From assembly GCA_025210515.1 (NCBI GenBank), contig JAOARM010000038.1:120211-184210 (forward strand): DNA of 64,000 nt. The letters run 5' to 3'. A program made the translations under genes and the position numbers. A model generated the notes under the pieces. The model was not told the DNA's origin. It ran no database searches and saw only the letters and a list, made by a program, of their open reading frames with translations. The stretch comes from Vallitalea sp. GTDB taxonomy: Bacteria; Bacillota; Clostridia; Lachnospirales; Vallitaleaceae. This document shows positions 17,577 to 25,524 of this stretch, piece after piece; the stretch's first letter is position 1, and each line of letters starts with the position of its first letter.

Positions 17577-18858
17577 TATTTTATTAAAGAATGCTAATGT
17601 TATTTCTCATGATGGAAAAATAAGTTCAGGAAAATATATCTACATTAAAGATGATAAAATAGATAAGATATGTACTTCTTATACAGATAATGCTACTATT
17701 GAAATTGATTGTTCTTCTTATTTCATAACACCGGGTTTAGTTAACTTACATGCTCATTCACCTATGAATATATTTAAAGGTATAGCAGAAGATGTTACCG
17801 TTGATGACTGGTTTAATAAAGAAATATGGCCTTATGAAAGTAAGATTTTATCAGATGACATATATTATGGAGCATTACTTTCAATGATGGAAATGATGGA
17901 TAATGGAATAACAGCATTTGCTGATCATTATTTTGATGCAAAAATGATATGTAAAGCGGCTTTACATACAGGAATAAAAGTAGATATAGCTCCCACATTA
18001 TTTGGGCTTGCTGATACTTTTGATGAACAACTTGAAAATGTTAGTAAGCAAATAATAGATACTAATGGAAAATATAAAAAAATAAATATTAGAATGGGGC
18101 CACATTCGCCATATACATGTAATGATAAGCAATTAATGAAAATAATAGATAGAGCAAATGAATTAAAAGTTGGAATGCATTTGCATGTATCAGAGACTAA
18201 AGAACAAGTAGAAAATAGTTTGAAAACATATGGGAAAACACCTTTTGAATTACTAGAAAGTATTGGAGCCTTTAAAATTCCAACAATTATAGCTCATGGA
18301 TTATGGATACAAGATGATGATATAAAACATATTAATGAAAACGTTACAATGGCAGTATGTACAAAAACATATATGAAATTAGCTTGTGGGTACGGTAATA
18401 TATGGAATTACTATAAGACTCTTCCACTTGCTATAGGTACTGATGGAGCGGCAAGTTCTAATACAGTTGATTGTATTGAACAAGCTAGGTTATTTGCATT
18501 AGTAGGTAAATTCATGAATAATAATCCAGAAGCATATTCATTAACAGATATATGGAAGATAATGATGAAAGGTCACGAAGCTCTTAATTTTAATAGTGGA
18601 AAGATTGAAGAAGGTTATTGTGCAGATATTATAATATGGAATTTAGATGATATAAATACTGCTCCTATATATAATCCACTTTCAGCAATAATGTATAGCT
18701 CTAGTTCAAAAAATGTACATCACTTAATTATTAATGGGAACTTTGTTAAGAAAAATGGACAACTATGTATTGATAAAGAAATCATTATAAAAGAAGCAAA
18801 AGAAAGAGCTAGAGATATCCTAAATAGAGGAAAAGGTAAAACTAAGTTAGTATTCTAA
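17566..18858 (+). CDS. Amidohydrolase of the MtaD/SsnA/chlorohydrolase type (nucleoside or base deaminase)
   Basis: A 430-residue metal-dependent deaminase of the amidohydrolase superfamily, most like 5-methylthioadenosine/S-adenosylhomocysteine deaminases. Metal ligands can be read as HAHS (about 63-65), HLHVSETKEQ (about 205), IAHGLW (about 243) and GTDGAASSN (about 297). The MNIFKGIAEDVTVDDWF stretch is typical of the MtaD/SsnA subgroup. It begins inside the second nucleoside hydrolase gene (11-nt overlap), indicating translational coupling. In this operon it probably deaminates an imported nucleoside or a released base (adenine, guanine or cytosine type); the substrate is not determined. 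Confidence 0.85.
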   Translation: MKYSILLKNANVISHDGKISSGKYIYIKDDKIDKICTSYTDNATIEIDCSSYFITPGLVNLHAHSPMNIFKGIAEDVTVDDWFNKEIWPYESKILSDDIYYGALLSMMEMMDNGITAFADHYFDAKMICKAALHTGIKVDIAPTLFGLADTFDEQLENVSKQIIDTNGKYKKINIRMGPHSPYTCNDKQLMKIIDRANELKVGMHLHVSETKEQVENSLKTYGKTPFELLESIGAFKIPTIIAHGLWIQDDDIKHINENVTMAVCTKTYMKLACGYGNIWNYYKTLPLAIGTDGAASSNTVDCIEQARLFALVGKFMNNNPEAYSLTDIWKIMMKGHEALNFNSGKIEEGYCADIIIWNLDDINTAPIYNPLSAIMYSSSSKNVHHLIINGNFVKKNGQLCIDKEIIIKEAKERARDILNRGKGKTKLVF

Positions 18859-18952
18859 CAAGTAATGATAAATACGGTATAGGATGTTTTGTAAATGAAC
18901 ATATTGGTTAAATTATAGTTCTATTTATTAATGACTTTAAGGAGGTTATTAA

Positions 18953-19858
18953 ATGAAGATAGTAGTTGTTGGTAGCATTAACATGGATTATGTGTTAAAA
19001 ACCAGAGAGTTACCTAAACGAGGTGAAACATTATCTGCTCAGTCATTTAATACTGTTTTTGGCGGAAAAGGAGCTAACCAAGCAGTAGCGGCAGCTAGGC
19101 TTGGTGCAGAGGTTACTATGATTGGTGCAGTAGGGAATGATAGCATTGGAAAAGAGTTAAAAGATAACCTTGAAAAAGAAAATATTGATGTGACAGGAGT
19201 TAATGTGGTAGAAGGTGCTAGTGGAGTTGCTATGATTAATGTTGCAGATAATGGCGATAACACCATTGTAGTATATCCTGGAGCAAATTTTAAACTACAA
19301 GAGCAATGGATAGATAAATATGAAGAACTTATAAAATCAGCAGATTGTTTAATGGTTCAATTAGAAATTCCTATGAACATTGTAATGAAATCAGTTAAGA
19401 TAGCAAGTGAGAATGGTGTTAAAGTTATTTTTAACCCAGCCCCAGCAAAGGAATTTCCAGTTGAAATATTTAAGTATATTGATATTATAACGCCTAATGA
19501 AACAGAACTTCAGAAAATATCTGGTAAAGAAGATATTAAAGAAGGTGCAAGAGAACTAATTAATAGAGGAGCAAGTAGCGTAGTTGTTACACTTGGTGAA
19601 CAAGGTAGTATGTATATTGATAAGGACAATGACTATATGGCGGGCTCCTATAAAGTTAATTCAATTGATAGTACAGCGGCAGGAGATGCTTTTAATGCAG
19701 CTCTTGCAATGAATATAGTTAAATCAACTGATATAGAAAATGGACTTAGATTCTCTAATGCGGTAGGTGCGTTAGTAACTACTAAGTTAGGAGCACAGAC
19801 TTCATTACCTTATAAAGAAGAAGTTACAAACTTTATAGTTCAAGAGGATAATAAATAA
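18953..19858 (+). CDS. rbsK: Ribokinase
   Basis: A 301-residue PfkB-family kinase that converts ribose to ribose-5-phosphate. It shows the N-terminal GSINMDYVLKTRELPKRGET substrate-binding segment, PfkB signature 1 GGKGANQAVAAARLGA, ITPNETELQKISG, and signature 2 STAAGDAFNAALA with the catalytic aspartate. AAGGAGG precedes ATG 18953. It closes the nucleoside operon, giving ribose from the nucleoside hydrolases a route to the pentose phosphate pathway. A strong terminator follows. Confidence 0.9.
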   Translation: MKIVVVGSINMDYVLKTRELPKRGETLSAQSFNTVFGGKGANQAVAAARLGAEVTMIGAVGNDSIGKELKDNLEKENIDVTGVNVVEGASGVAMINVADNGDNTIVVYPGANFKLQEQWIDKYEELIKSADCLMVQLEIPMNIVMKSVKIASENGVKVIFNPAPAKEFPVEIFKYIDIITPNETELQKISGKEDIKEGARELINRGASSVVVTLGEQGSMYIDKDNDYMAGSYKVNSIDSTAAGDAFNAALAMNIVKSTDIENGLRFSNAVGALVTTKLGAQTSLPYKEEVTNFIVQEDNK

Positions 19859-19926
19859 GTAATTAAGTTAATTAATTATATTAGATATTAATCTAACATA
19901 ATACAAAGTACAATAATATAATAGTC

Positions 19927-19972
19927 AAAAACAGGATGGCACTACAATAGTAAGCTATCCTGTTTTTTGTTG
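19927..19972 (+). terminator. Terminator of the nucleoside operon
   Basis: Arms AAAACAGGATGGC and GCTATCCTGTTTT (one mismatch) followed by TTTTTTGTTGTT. It marks the end of the roughly 9-kb nucleoside salvage operon. Confidence 0.9.
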
Positions 19973-20041
19973 TTAAATATACTTTTGTTGAGATATAGAG
20001 TAAGTTAATAACTATAATTTTTCATTGTTTTAATTATTTAG

Positions 20042-20070
20042 TTGACAAATATATTAAATGCAAATATAAT
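20042..20070 (+). promoter_or_regulatory. Consensus promoter of the MFS exporter gene
   Basis: TTGACA (20042-20047), 17-bp spacer and TATAAT (20065-20070), all consensus. Transcription would begin near 20078, giving a leader of about 200 nt before the MFS start codon. Confidence 0.8.
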
Positions 20071-20135
20071 ATATACTATATTAGATGCATGTTTAACATA
20101 TAATGAGTATTGAATATAATTTAGAGGTATCATAT

Positions 20136-20156
20136 ATGTATAGAGATATTATTTAG
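20136..20156 (+). CDS. Possible leader mini-ORF 1 (MYRDII)
   Basis: A six-codon reading frame (MYRDII, stop) in the long leader of the MFS gene, with AGAGG eight bases upstream of its ATG. It is a candidate regulatory leader peptide, as known for some antibiotic-resistance genes controlled by ribosome stalling. Size alone gives no proof of translation. Confidence 0.3.
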   Translation: MYRDII

Positions 20157-20189
20157 AAAATGCAATGTACAATATGTAAAAAGGATTTT

Positions 20190-20213
20190 ATGATTGATGC
20201 AAATGTTATCTAG
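20190..20213 (+). CDS. Possible leader mini-ORF 2 (MIDANVI)
   Basis: A seven-codon reading frame (MIDANVI, stop) in the same leader, with AAAAAGGA five bases upstream of its ATG, a better ribosome binding site than many real genes here have. It may be a second leader peptide; it is equally possible that it is a chance start in AT-rich DNA. Confidence 0.3.
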   Translation: MIDANVI

Positions 20214-20280
20214 TACTTTTTGAAAATGAACGGTTTGATTAAGTTAAGGTTAAATGTAAGAAATGAAAGGGAGAACAATA

Positions 20281-21567
20281 ATGAATAAGACAAAGAAAAA
20301 TATGATTTTATTTTTAGTAGGTAAATTAGTATCGTTATTTGGAACACGTATATATGGATTCGCTATGAGTTTATATATATTAAAAGTCACTGGTTCTGCA
20401 CTGAATTTTGCTATTACTATTCTTTTATCAACTGTACCTTCTCTTATATTTGGTCCTATTGGTGGGGTAATTGCTGATAAACTAGATAGAAAGAAAATGG
20501 TTTTACTTACTGATTTTTTTAGTGGAGTTATTATGTTTGTTGCTTTCTTATTAAGTCAGATATATGGGTTACAGCTTTTTATTATATATATATCCACTAT
20601 TTTTCTTTCTATACTTAATACTTTATTTTCTACAGGTTTTGATGCGGCTTTACCTAATCTTGTTGATGATGATAAACTAGGCAAAATAAATTCCTATAAT
20701 CAAGCTATTAATAGCTTATCATCAATTATTGCTCCTATTTTAGGAGGAGTTATTTATGCGTTAGTACCAGCTACATATTTTATATTATTCAATGGAGTTT
20801 CATTTGTATTATCAGCTATATCAGAATCATTCATTGAATTTTATTGGAAAGTAGATAGAAAGGTACAGAAGATTAATATTAAAGAAGTGAATTTTTTTGA
20901 TGATATTAAAAATGGATTTAATTATATTAAGAAGAAAAGTGATTTAATGATTGTTTTGGAAGCTTGCTTATTTATTAATTTTCTATTTACAGCATTAGCT
21001 GTATCAATACCACATTTATTAGTTGTTCAATTTGCAGTATCAGATAAAGCATATGGCGGTATTGAAGCTGCTTTTGGAGTAGGTTCCTTATTAATGTCGA
21101 TATTATTTGCTAATAAATTAGGTAAATTTAAGCCTATAAAAACAGGAATATATTTAATGATTTTAGCAAGTTCATTTATTTTATGTAGTATTCCTCTTAT
21201 ATTCATTTTACTTGCAACTATTCCTAATTTCGTTCCAATATACTATGGGGTTGTGAATTTTATAATTGGTTCTATTATTATTCTTATTAATATACCTCTT
21301 GTAGTATATATACAAGAAACATCTGACGATGAATATAGAGGAAGAGTTATGGCTCTTGTTACAACGATCGCAAGTGCAATAACACCCCTTGGATTTTTAT
21401 TGCATGGATTAATACTTGATTTTATACCAACATGGATTATAATTATATATGCAGGTGCAGGTGTCTGTTTAATTTCACTTAGAATGATAATTAAATTTAA
21501 TCATACTGAAGTAAAAGATCATAATAGACAAGAGTTAACCAAGCAAGTTGTTCCCGCAGAAAATTAA
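20281..21567 (+). CDS. MFS exporter of the macrolide-efflux/enterobactin-exporter type
   Basis: A 428-residue major facilitator with twelve predicted membrane segments. GPIGGVIADKLDRKKMV near residue 58 is the cytoplasmic loop 2-3 signature. Overall it looks like the MFS_3 group (Mef macrolide exporters, EntS), including the GFDAALPNLVDDDKLGKINS loop and the YRGRVMALVTTI motif. ATG 20281 is chosen because the AAAGGGAG ribosome binding site lies between it and the in-frame ATG 20263. It is probably co-transcribed with the ArsR-type regulator 12 bp downstream. The substrate could be a drug or a peptide/siderophore. Confidence 0.8.
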   Translation: MNKTKKNMILFLVGKLVSLFGTRIYGFAMSLYILKVTGSALNFAITILLSTVPSLIFGPIGGVIADKLDRKKMVLLTDFFSGVIMFVAFLLSQIYGLQLFIIYISTIFLSILNTLFSTGFDAALPNLVDDDKLGKINSYNQAINSLSSIIAPILGGVIYALVPATYFILFNGVSFVLSAISESFIEFYWKVDRKVQKINIKEVNFFDDIKNGFNYIKKKSDLMIVLEACLFINFLFTALAVSIPHLLVVQFAVSDKAYGGIEAAFGVGSLLMSILFANKLGKFKPIKTGIYLMILASSFILCSIPLIFILLATIPNFVPIYYGVVNFIIGSIIILINIPLVVYIQETSDDEYRGRVMALVTTIASAITPLGFLLHGLILDFIPTWIIIIYAGAGVCLISLRMIIKFNHTEVKDHNRQELTKQVVPAEN

Positions 21568-21579
21568 TGGAGTGATTAT

Positions 21580-22617
21580 ATGATTCCCAAAATATATTAT
21601 AATGTGGTAGCTGATTTTATTTTTTCTATAATAAGGATATTAGAAGAGGAAGAATTTAAAAACAATAATATGATTCGAAGATTTAAAATGAATAATGATA
21701 TTGTAGAGTATATTAGCCACGTTAAAAAAAATATTAATCCTATACTAAAAAGAGATATGAATTATTCTTGTGGAAAGTTTTGTAGAGGATTAATTGTTTT
21801 AATGTTATATGCTGTAGATGAAGGGATTAATGATATTGAATGTTTACTTGAACGTATTAATGATATGTCAGGTAAAGAATTCATTAATATAATTATTGAT
21901 AAATTAGAACTAAATATACCAGATAATGTAAGTGATCAAGAAGTTGAACAAATATTTCAAGAAGAAATGATAAAAGAGTTAGAGGATTTTGATAAAGTAC
22001 AGATATATATGGACTATTACAAATATCCAGATGATATGAAGGAACGACTAGTTAAAACATTATCTGATTATTACTACAAGTTTTTTAAAGATATAGAAGA
22101 AAATACAAAAATTTTTATGTATAAAAAACTACAAGAGCATATAGATTTAATAGAAAAAGATGTTGATAAATTTTTTGAGAATATTTTACTTATGATGGAT
22201 AAAAAACAGGTTATGAGTAAGGAAGTTGTTTTTTATATAAATTATTTTAGTGAATTTGGTTGTAGTATAGTTTATGAGAATAATAAATATGTTATTTACT
22301 ATGGTTATAATCTAGAACAAAGATATGATGAAGAAATGAAAACTATTGTATACAAAGAATTAATCAATATTTTATCAGATTCCAATAGGTTTAATATTAT
22401 GAAATTACTAGGCAAAAGAGCATGGTATAGTAAAGAATTAGCAGATCATCTAGGAATAACAACTGCAACAATGAGTTATCATATAAAAAAAATAACTGGG
22501 TTAGGAATTATTGATATACATTCTGGGAAAAATAAGCGATTATATTATAAGTTAAATAATGATAAATTCAAAAAAATCATTGATAACATGGTATTGGATA
22601 TAATCGAAGATAAATAA
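21580..22617 (+). CDS. ArsR-type HTH regulator with long N-terminal domain
   Basis: A 345-residue protein. The last 85 residues form an ArsR-like winged helix (LSDSNRFNIMKLLGKRAWYSKELADHLGITTATMSYHIKKI). The first 260 residues are helical, Lys/Glu/Asp-rich and without a family that I recognise, though many Clostridia carry such long ArsR-type proteins next to MFS genes. It begins 12 bp after the MFS exporter gene and is likely its regulator, either repressing it or sensing the exporter substrate through the N-terminal domain. No metal-binding cysteine motif is seen in the HTH. Confidence 0.75.
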   Translation: MIPKIYYNVVADFIFSIIRILEEEEFKNNNMIRRFKMNNDIVEYISHVKKNINPILKRDMNYSCGKFCRGLIVLMLYAVDEGINDIECLLERINDMSGKEFINIIIDKLELNIPDNVSDQEVEQIFQEEMIKELEDFDKVQIYMDYYKYPDDMKERLVKTLSDYYYKFFKDIEENTKIFMYKKLQEHIDLIEKDVDKFFENILLMMDKKQVMSKEVVFYINYFSEFGCSIVYENNKYVIYYGYNLEQRYDEEMKTIVYKELINILSDSNRFNIMKLLGKRAWYSKELADHLGITTATMSYHIKKITGLGIIDIHSGKNKRLYYKLNNDKFKKIIDNMVLDIIEDK

Positions 22618-22645
22618 CTAATAATTCATATGTGTTTTTTGTTTA

Positions 22646-22683
22646 AAATAGCTATTAGAATATAACTTATAGCTATTTTTTTT
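22646..22683 (+). terminator. Terminator after the MFS-ArsR pair
   Basis: Arms AAAATAGCTAT and ATAGCTATTTT followed by a run of T residues; a clear intrinsic terminator. Confidence 0.85.
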
Positions 22684-22697
22684 GTGCAAAATAGTGA

Positions 22698-22758
22698 TTG
22701 ACCGATGGTCATTTTTTTAGTATAATGACTTTGGTATTAAAAAAATGACCGTCGGTCA
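22698..22758 (+). promoter_or_regulatory. TetR promoter flanked by two palindromic operators
   Basis: Promoter TTGACC (22698-22703), 17-bp spacer, TATAAT (22721-22726). Operator 1 TGACCGATGGTCA at 22699-22711 overlaps the -35 box; operator 2 TGACCGTCGGTCA at 22746-22758 lies in the leader. Both are 13-bp palindromes with the same TGACC/GGTCA half-sites, the form used by TetR/QacR-type repressors. This predicts strong autorepression of the TetR-MMPL-repeat protein operon, possibly with a loop between the two sites. Confidence 0.88.
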
Positions 22759-22779
22759 TTGATGGATAGAAGGTGTAAA

Positions 22780-23370
22780 ATGACAAAAATATCGGAGAAT
22801 AAAAAACAAAAGGAAAATGCTATTTTTACCTCAGCCTATGAATTATTTACAACAAAGGGATTTGATAAAACAGCAATCAACGATATTGTTAAAAAAGCTG
22901 GTGTAGCAAAAGGAACTTTTTATCTTTATTTTCGAGATAAGAATCACATATTGGATAGTATTATACTGAAGAAGACGTCTACTATTATTAAAGAAGCTTT
23001 TACTCAGACTATGAAAAGAGAATCTGAGGATTTAATAGAATCTGTCATATTTTTTACAGACTATACAATTGAGTATCTTAAAGAAAACATTATACTTCTT
23101 CGTCTAATACACAAAAATCTTTCTTGGGGGCTATTTAGAAAGGCTTTAAATGATCCAGAAATGGGCAAAGATATGGAAGAGATATATAATACCTTTGTTA
23201 ATAGTTTAAAATCTCATAGCATTCCTATAGAAGATGTAAATGAAACATTGTTTTTGATTGTAGAGTTAATAGGTTCAGCATGTTACAGTTCAATAATATT
23301 AAATGAGCCTACGACAATAGACAACATGAAACCAATTATATTTAATATGATTCGCAAAATGCTAAGTTAA
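22780..23370 (+). CDS. TetR family transcriptional repressor
   Basis: A 196-residue repressor. The N-terminal HTH is typical: KENAIFTSAYELFTTKGFDKTAINDIVKKAGVAKGTFYLYF at about residues 11-52. The C-terminal ligand-binding part is helical and of unknown specificity. ATG 22780 is chosen because AAGGTG lies at the right distance, and the upstream TTG/ATG starts would fall in the operator region. The gene begins 22 nt after the second operator and is followed after 34 bp by the MMPL exporter, suggesting that it senses an exported lipid-like or toxic compound. Confidence 0.9.
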   Translation: MTKISENKKQKENAIFTSAYELFTTKGFDKTAINDIVKKAGVAKGTFYLYFRDKNHILDSIILKKTSTIIKEAFTQTMKRESEDLIESVIFFTDYTIEYLKENIILLRLIHKNLSWGLFRKALNDPEMGKDMEEIYNTFVNSLKSHSIPIEDVNETLFLIVELIGSACYSSIILNEPTTIDNMKPIIFNMIRKMLS

Positions 23371-23404
23371 GTATTTGTGAACAGACATAGAAAGGAATGA
23401 TATA

Positions 23405-25480
23405 ATGAACAAATTTGCAAGTTTTGTAGCAAAGCATAGAAAGATTGTATTATTTATAGCTATATTACTAATGATACCATCTTTTTATGGATTAGTGAGT
23501 ACTAGAGTAAATTATGACTTACTAACATATTTACCAGAACACCTGGACTCAATGAAAGGTCAAGAAATAGTGGATAAAGTATTCCATAGAGCGTCAACGG
23601 GTATGTTGATAGTTGAGGATATGGAATCTAAAGACATAATCAAATTAAAAGAGAAGATTGAGCAAGTAGAAGGTGTAGAAAAAACAACTTGGATAAGTGA
23701 TGCATTTGATATCACTACCCCAAAAGAGTTTTTACCAGATGATTTAAAAGATATATTCTATAGAGAAAATTCAACTTTAATTATGATTCAATTTACGAAT
23801 GAATCATCTTCTGATGAAACTCAACAGGCAATTAAAGATATAAGAGGATTATTGAATAAACAATGCTTCCTAAGTGGTATTTCTGCAATAATTAGAGATA
23901 CTATTGATTTAGCAGATAGAGAAACTCCTATATATGTATTATTGGCAGTAGTATTAGCTACAATTGTATTAGCACTTACTTTGGAATCTACAATTGTTCC
24001 TGTTATCTTTTTGATGGCAATAGGTATGGCTATACTATACAACTTTGGAACAAATATATTCTTAGGAGAGATATCTTACGTAACAAAATCTCTTGCGGCT
24101 GTACTTCAGCTAGGGGTAACGATGGACTTCTCGATTTTCTTGTTACATAGATATGAAGAAGAGTTAACATCCAATTCAAATAAAGAGAAAGCAATGGCAG
24201 ACGCTATTGTAAAAACAGCATCATCAATAGCAGGTAGTTCACTTACAACTATAGCAGGATTTTTAGCATTAGCTGTTATGCAACTTGGACTTGGTAAAGA
24301 TATTGGTTTTGTAATGGCTAAGGGAGTATTTATTGGAGTAATCTGTACAGTTACTGTGTTACCAGCACTTATATTAACTTTTGATAGAGTTATTCATAGA
24401 TTTAATCATGGTACTGTATTACCTTCATTTAATAAGAGTTCTAATTTTATAACAAAGCATTATAAAGCATTTGCTGTATTATTTGTATTACTATTCATTC
24501 CAGCTACATATGGAAAAATGAATACAGACGTATATTATAATTTAGATGAATCATTACCAAGAAATTTAGAGTCAATTGTAGCTCTTGATAAATTAAAAGA
24601 AGAGTATAATATGACTACTACACATATGATTGTTATGAGTTCAGAAACACCATCATATAAAGTTAAAAATATGATTAATGAAGTAGAAGATTTAGCAGGT
24701 ATAGAAAAAGTTCTTGGATATGATAAGCTTGTAGGGCCTGGTATTCCTGAGGAGTTTGTACCTAAAAAAATTAGGGATATAGTAGAGAAAGAAGGATATA
24801 AATTACTACTAGTGGACTCTAGATTCAAAGCCGCTACAGATGAGCAAAACAACCAATTAACATTATTGAATAATATAGTAAAATCATATGATGAAAATGC
24901 AATGGTAACTGGTGAAGGAGCATTAACAAAAGATTTAATTGAACTTGCAGATATTGACTTTAGAAATGTAAGTTTTGCATCAATAATTGCAGTATTTTTA
25001 ATTATCTTATTGGTTTTCCGTTCGTTGAGTATACCAGTAATACTCGTAGGTGTTATTGAACTTGCCATATTCATTAATATGGGAATACCATTTTATACGA
25101 ATACAACGATACCTTTTGTATCATCAATAGTCATAGGTACAATTCAATTAGGAGCAACAGTTGACTATGCAATTTTATTAACAACTAGGTTTAGAGAAGA
25201 GATACGAAATGGTTTCGATAAAATCGAGGCTATGAAAATTAGTTTACAAGGAACAATAAAATCAATTGTAACTAGTGCTCTTACATTCTTTGGTGCTACT
25301 GTTGGGGTTGGTATTATAGCTGATATGGAAATGGTTAAAAGTCTTACAGGAATGATATCAAGAGGAGCATTAATAAGTTTACTTGTTATTATATTCATGC
25401 TACCATCAATACTTATATTGTTTGAAGGGGTAGTAGCAAAAACAAGTAGAGGTTGGAGACAAAGAACAAGATTAAGATAA
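23405..25480 (+). CDS. MMPL family (RND-type) transporter
   Basis: A 691-residue membrane protein with the RND/MMPL duplicated layout: one helix at about 12-30, an extracytoplasmic loop, then five helices (about 175-330), repeated after about residue 350 with a second loop and helices to 680. Conserved motifs include LGVTMDFSIFLLHRYEEE in the first half and LGATVDYAILLTTRFREE in the second, each with the Asp/Tyr pair of the proton relay region. The family exports lipids, peptides or siderophores. It lies in the TetR operon and is followed by a secreted heptad-repeat protein, a pairing also seen in other Firmicutes. Confidence 0.9.
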   Translation: MNKFASFVAKHRKIVLFIAILLMIPSFYGLVSTRVNYDLLTYLPEHLDSMKGQEIVDKVFHRASTGMLIVEDMESKDIIKLKEKIEQVEGVEKTTWISDAFDITTPKEFLPDDLKDIFYRENSTLIMIQFTNESSSDETQQAIKDIRGLLNKQCFLSGISAIIRDTIDLADRETPIYVLLAVVLATIVLALTLESTIVPVIFLMAIGMAILYNFGTNIFLGEISYVTKSLAAVLQLGVTMDFSIFLLHRYEEELTSNSNKEKAMADAIVKTASSIAGSSLTTIAGFLALAVMQLGLGKDIGFVMAKGVFIGVICTVTVLPALILTFDRVIHRFNHGTVLPSFNKSSNFITKHYKAFAVLFVLLFIPATYGKMNTDVYYNLDESLPRNLESIVALDKLKEEYNMTTTHMIVMSSETPSYKVKNMINEVEDLAGIEKVLGYDKLVGPGIPEEFVPKKIRDIVEKEGYKLLLVDSRFKAATDEQNNQLTLLNNIVKSYDENAMVTGEGALTKDLIELADIDFRNVSFASIIAVFLIILLVFRSLSIPVILVGVIELAIFINMGIPFYTNTTIPFVSSIVIGTIQLGATVDYAILLTTRFREEIRNGFDKIEAMKISLQGTIKSIVTSALTFFGATVGVGIIADMEMVKSLTGMISRGALISLLVIIFMLPSILILFEGVVAKTSRGWRQRTRLR

Positions 25481-25524
25481 CAAAAATAAATAATTTTTAT
25501 AACTAGAGAAAGGATTGAATATTT

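Noticed and set aside
24535..25074. 179-residue reverse frame within the MMPL gene
   Set aside because: Antisense shadow of a well-conserved coding region; low-complexity Ser/Ile-rich product and no ribosome binding site.
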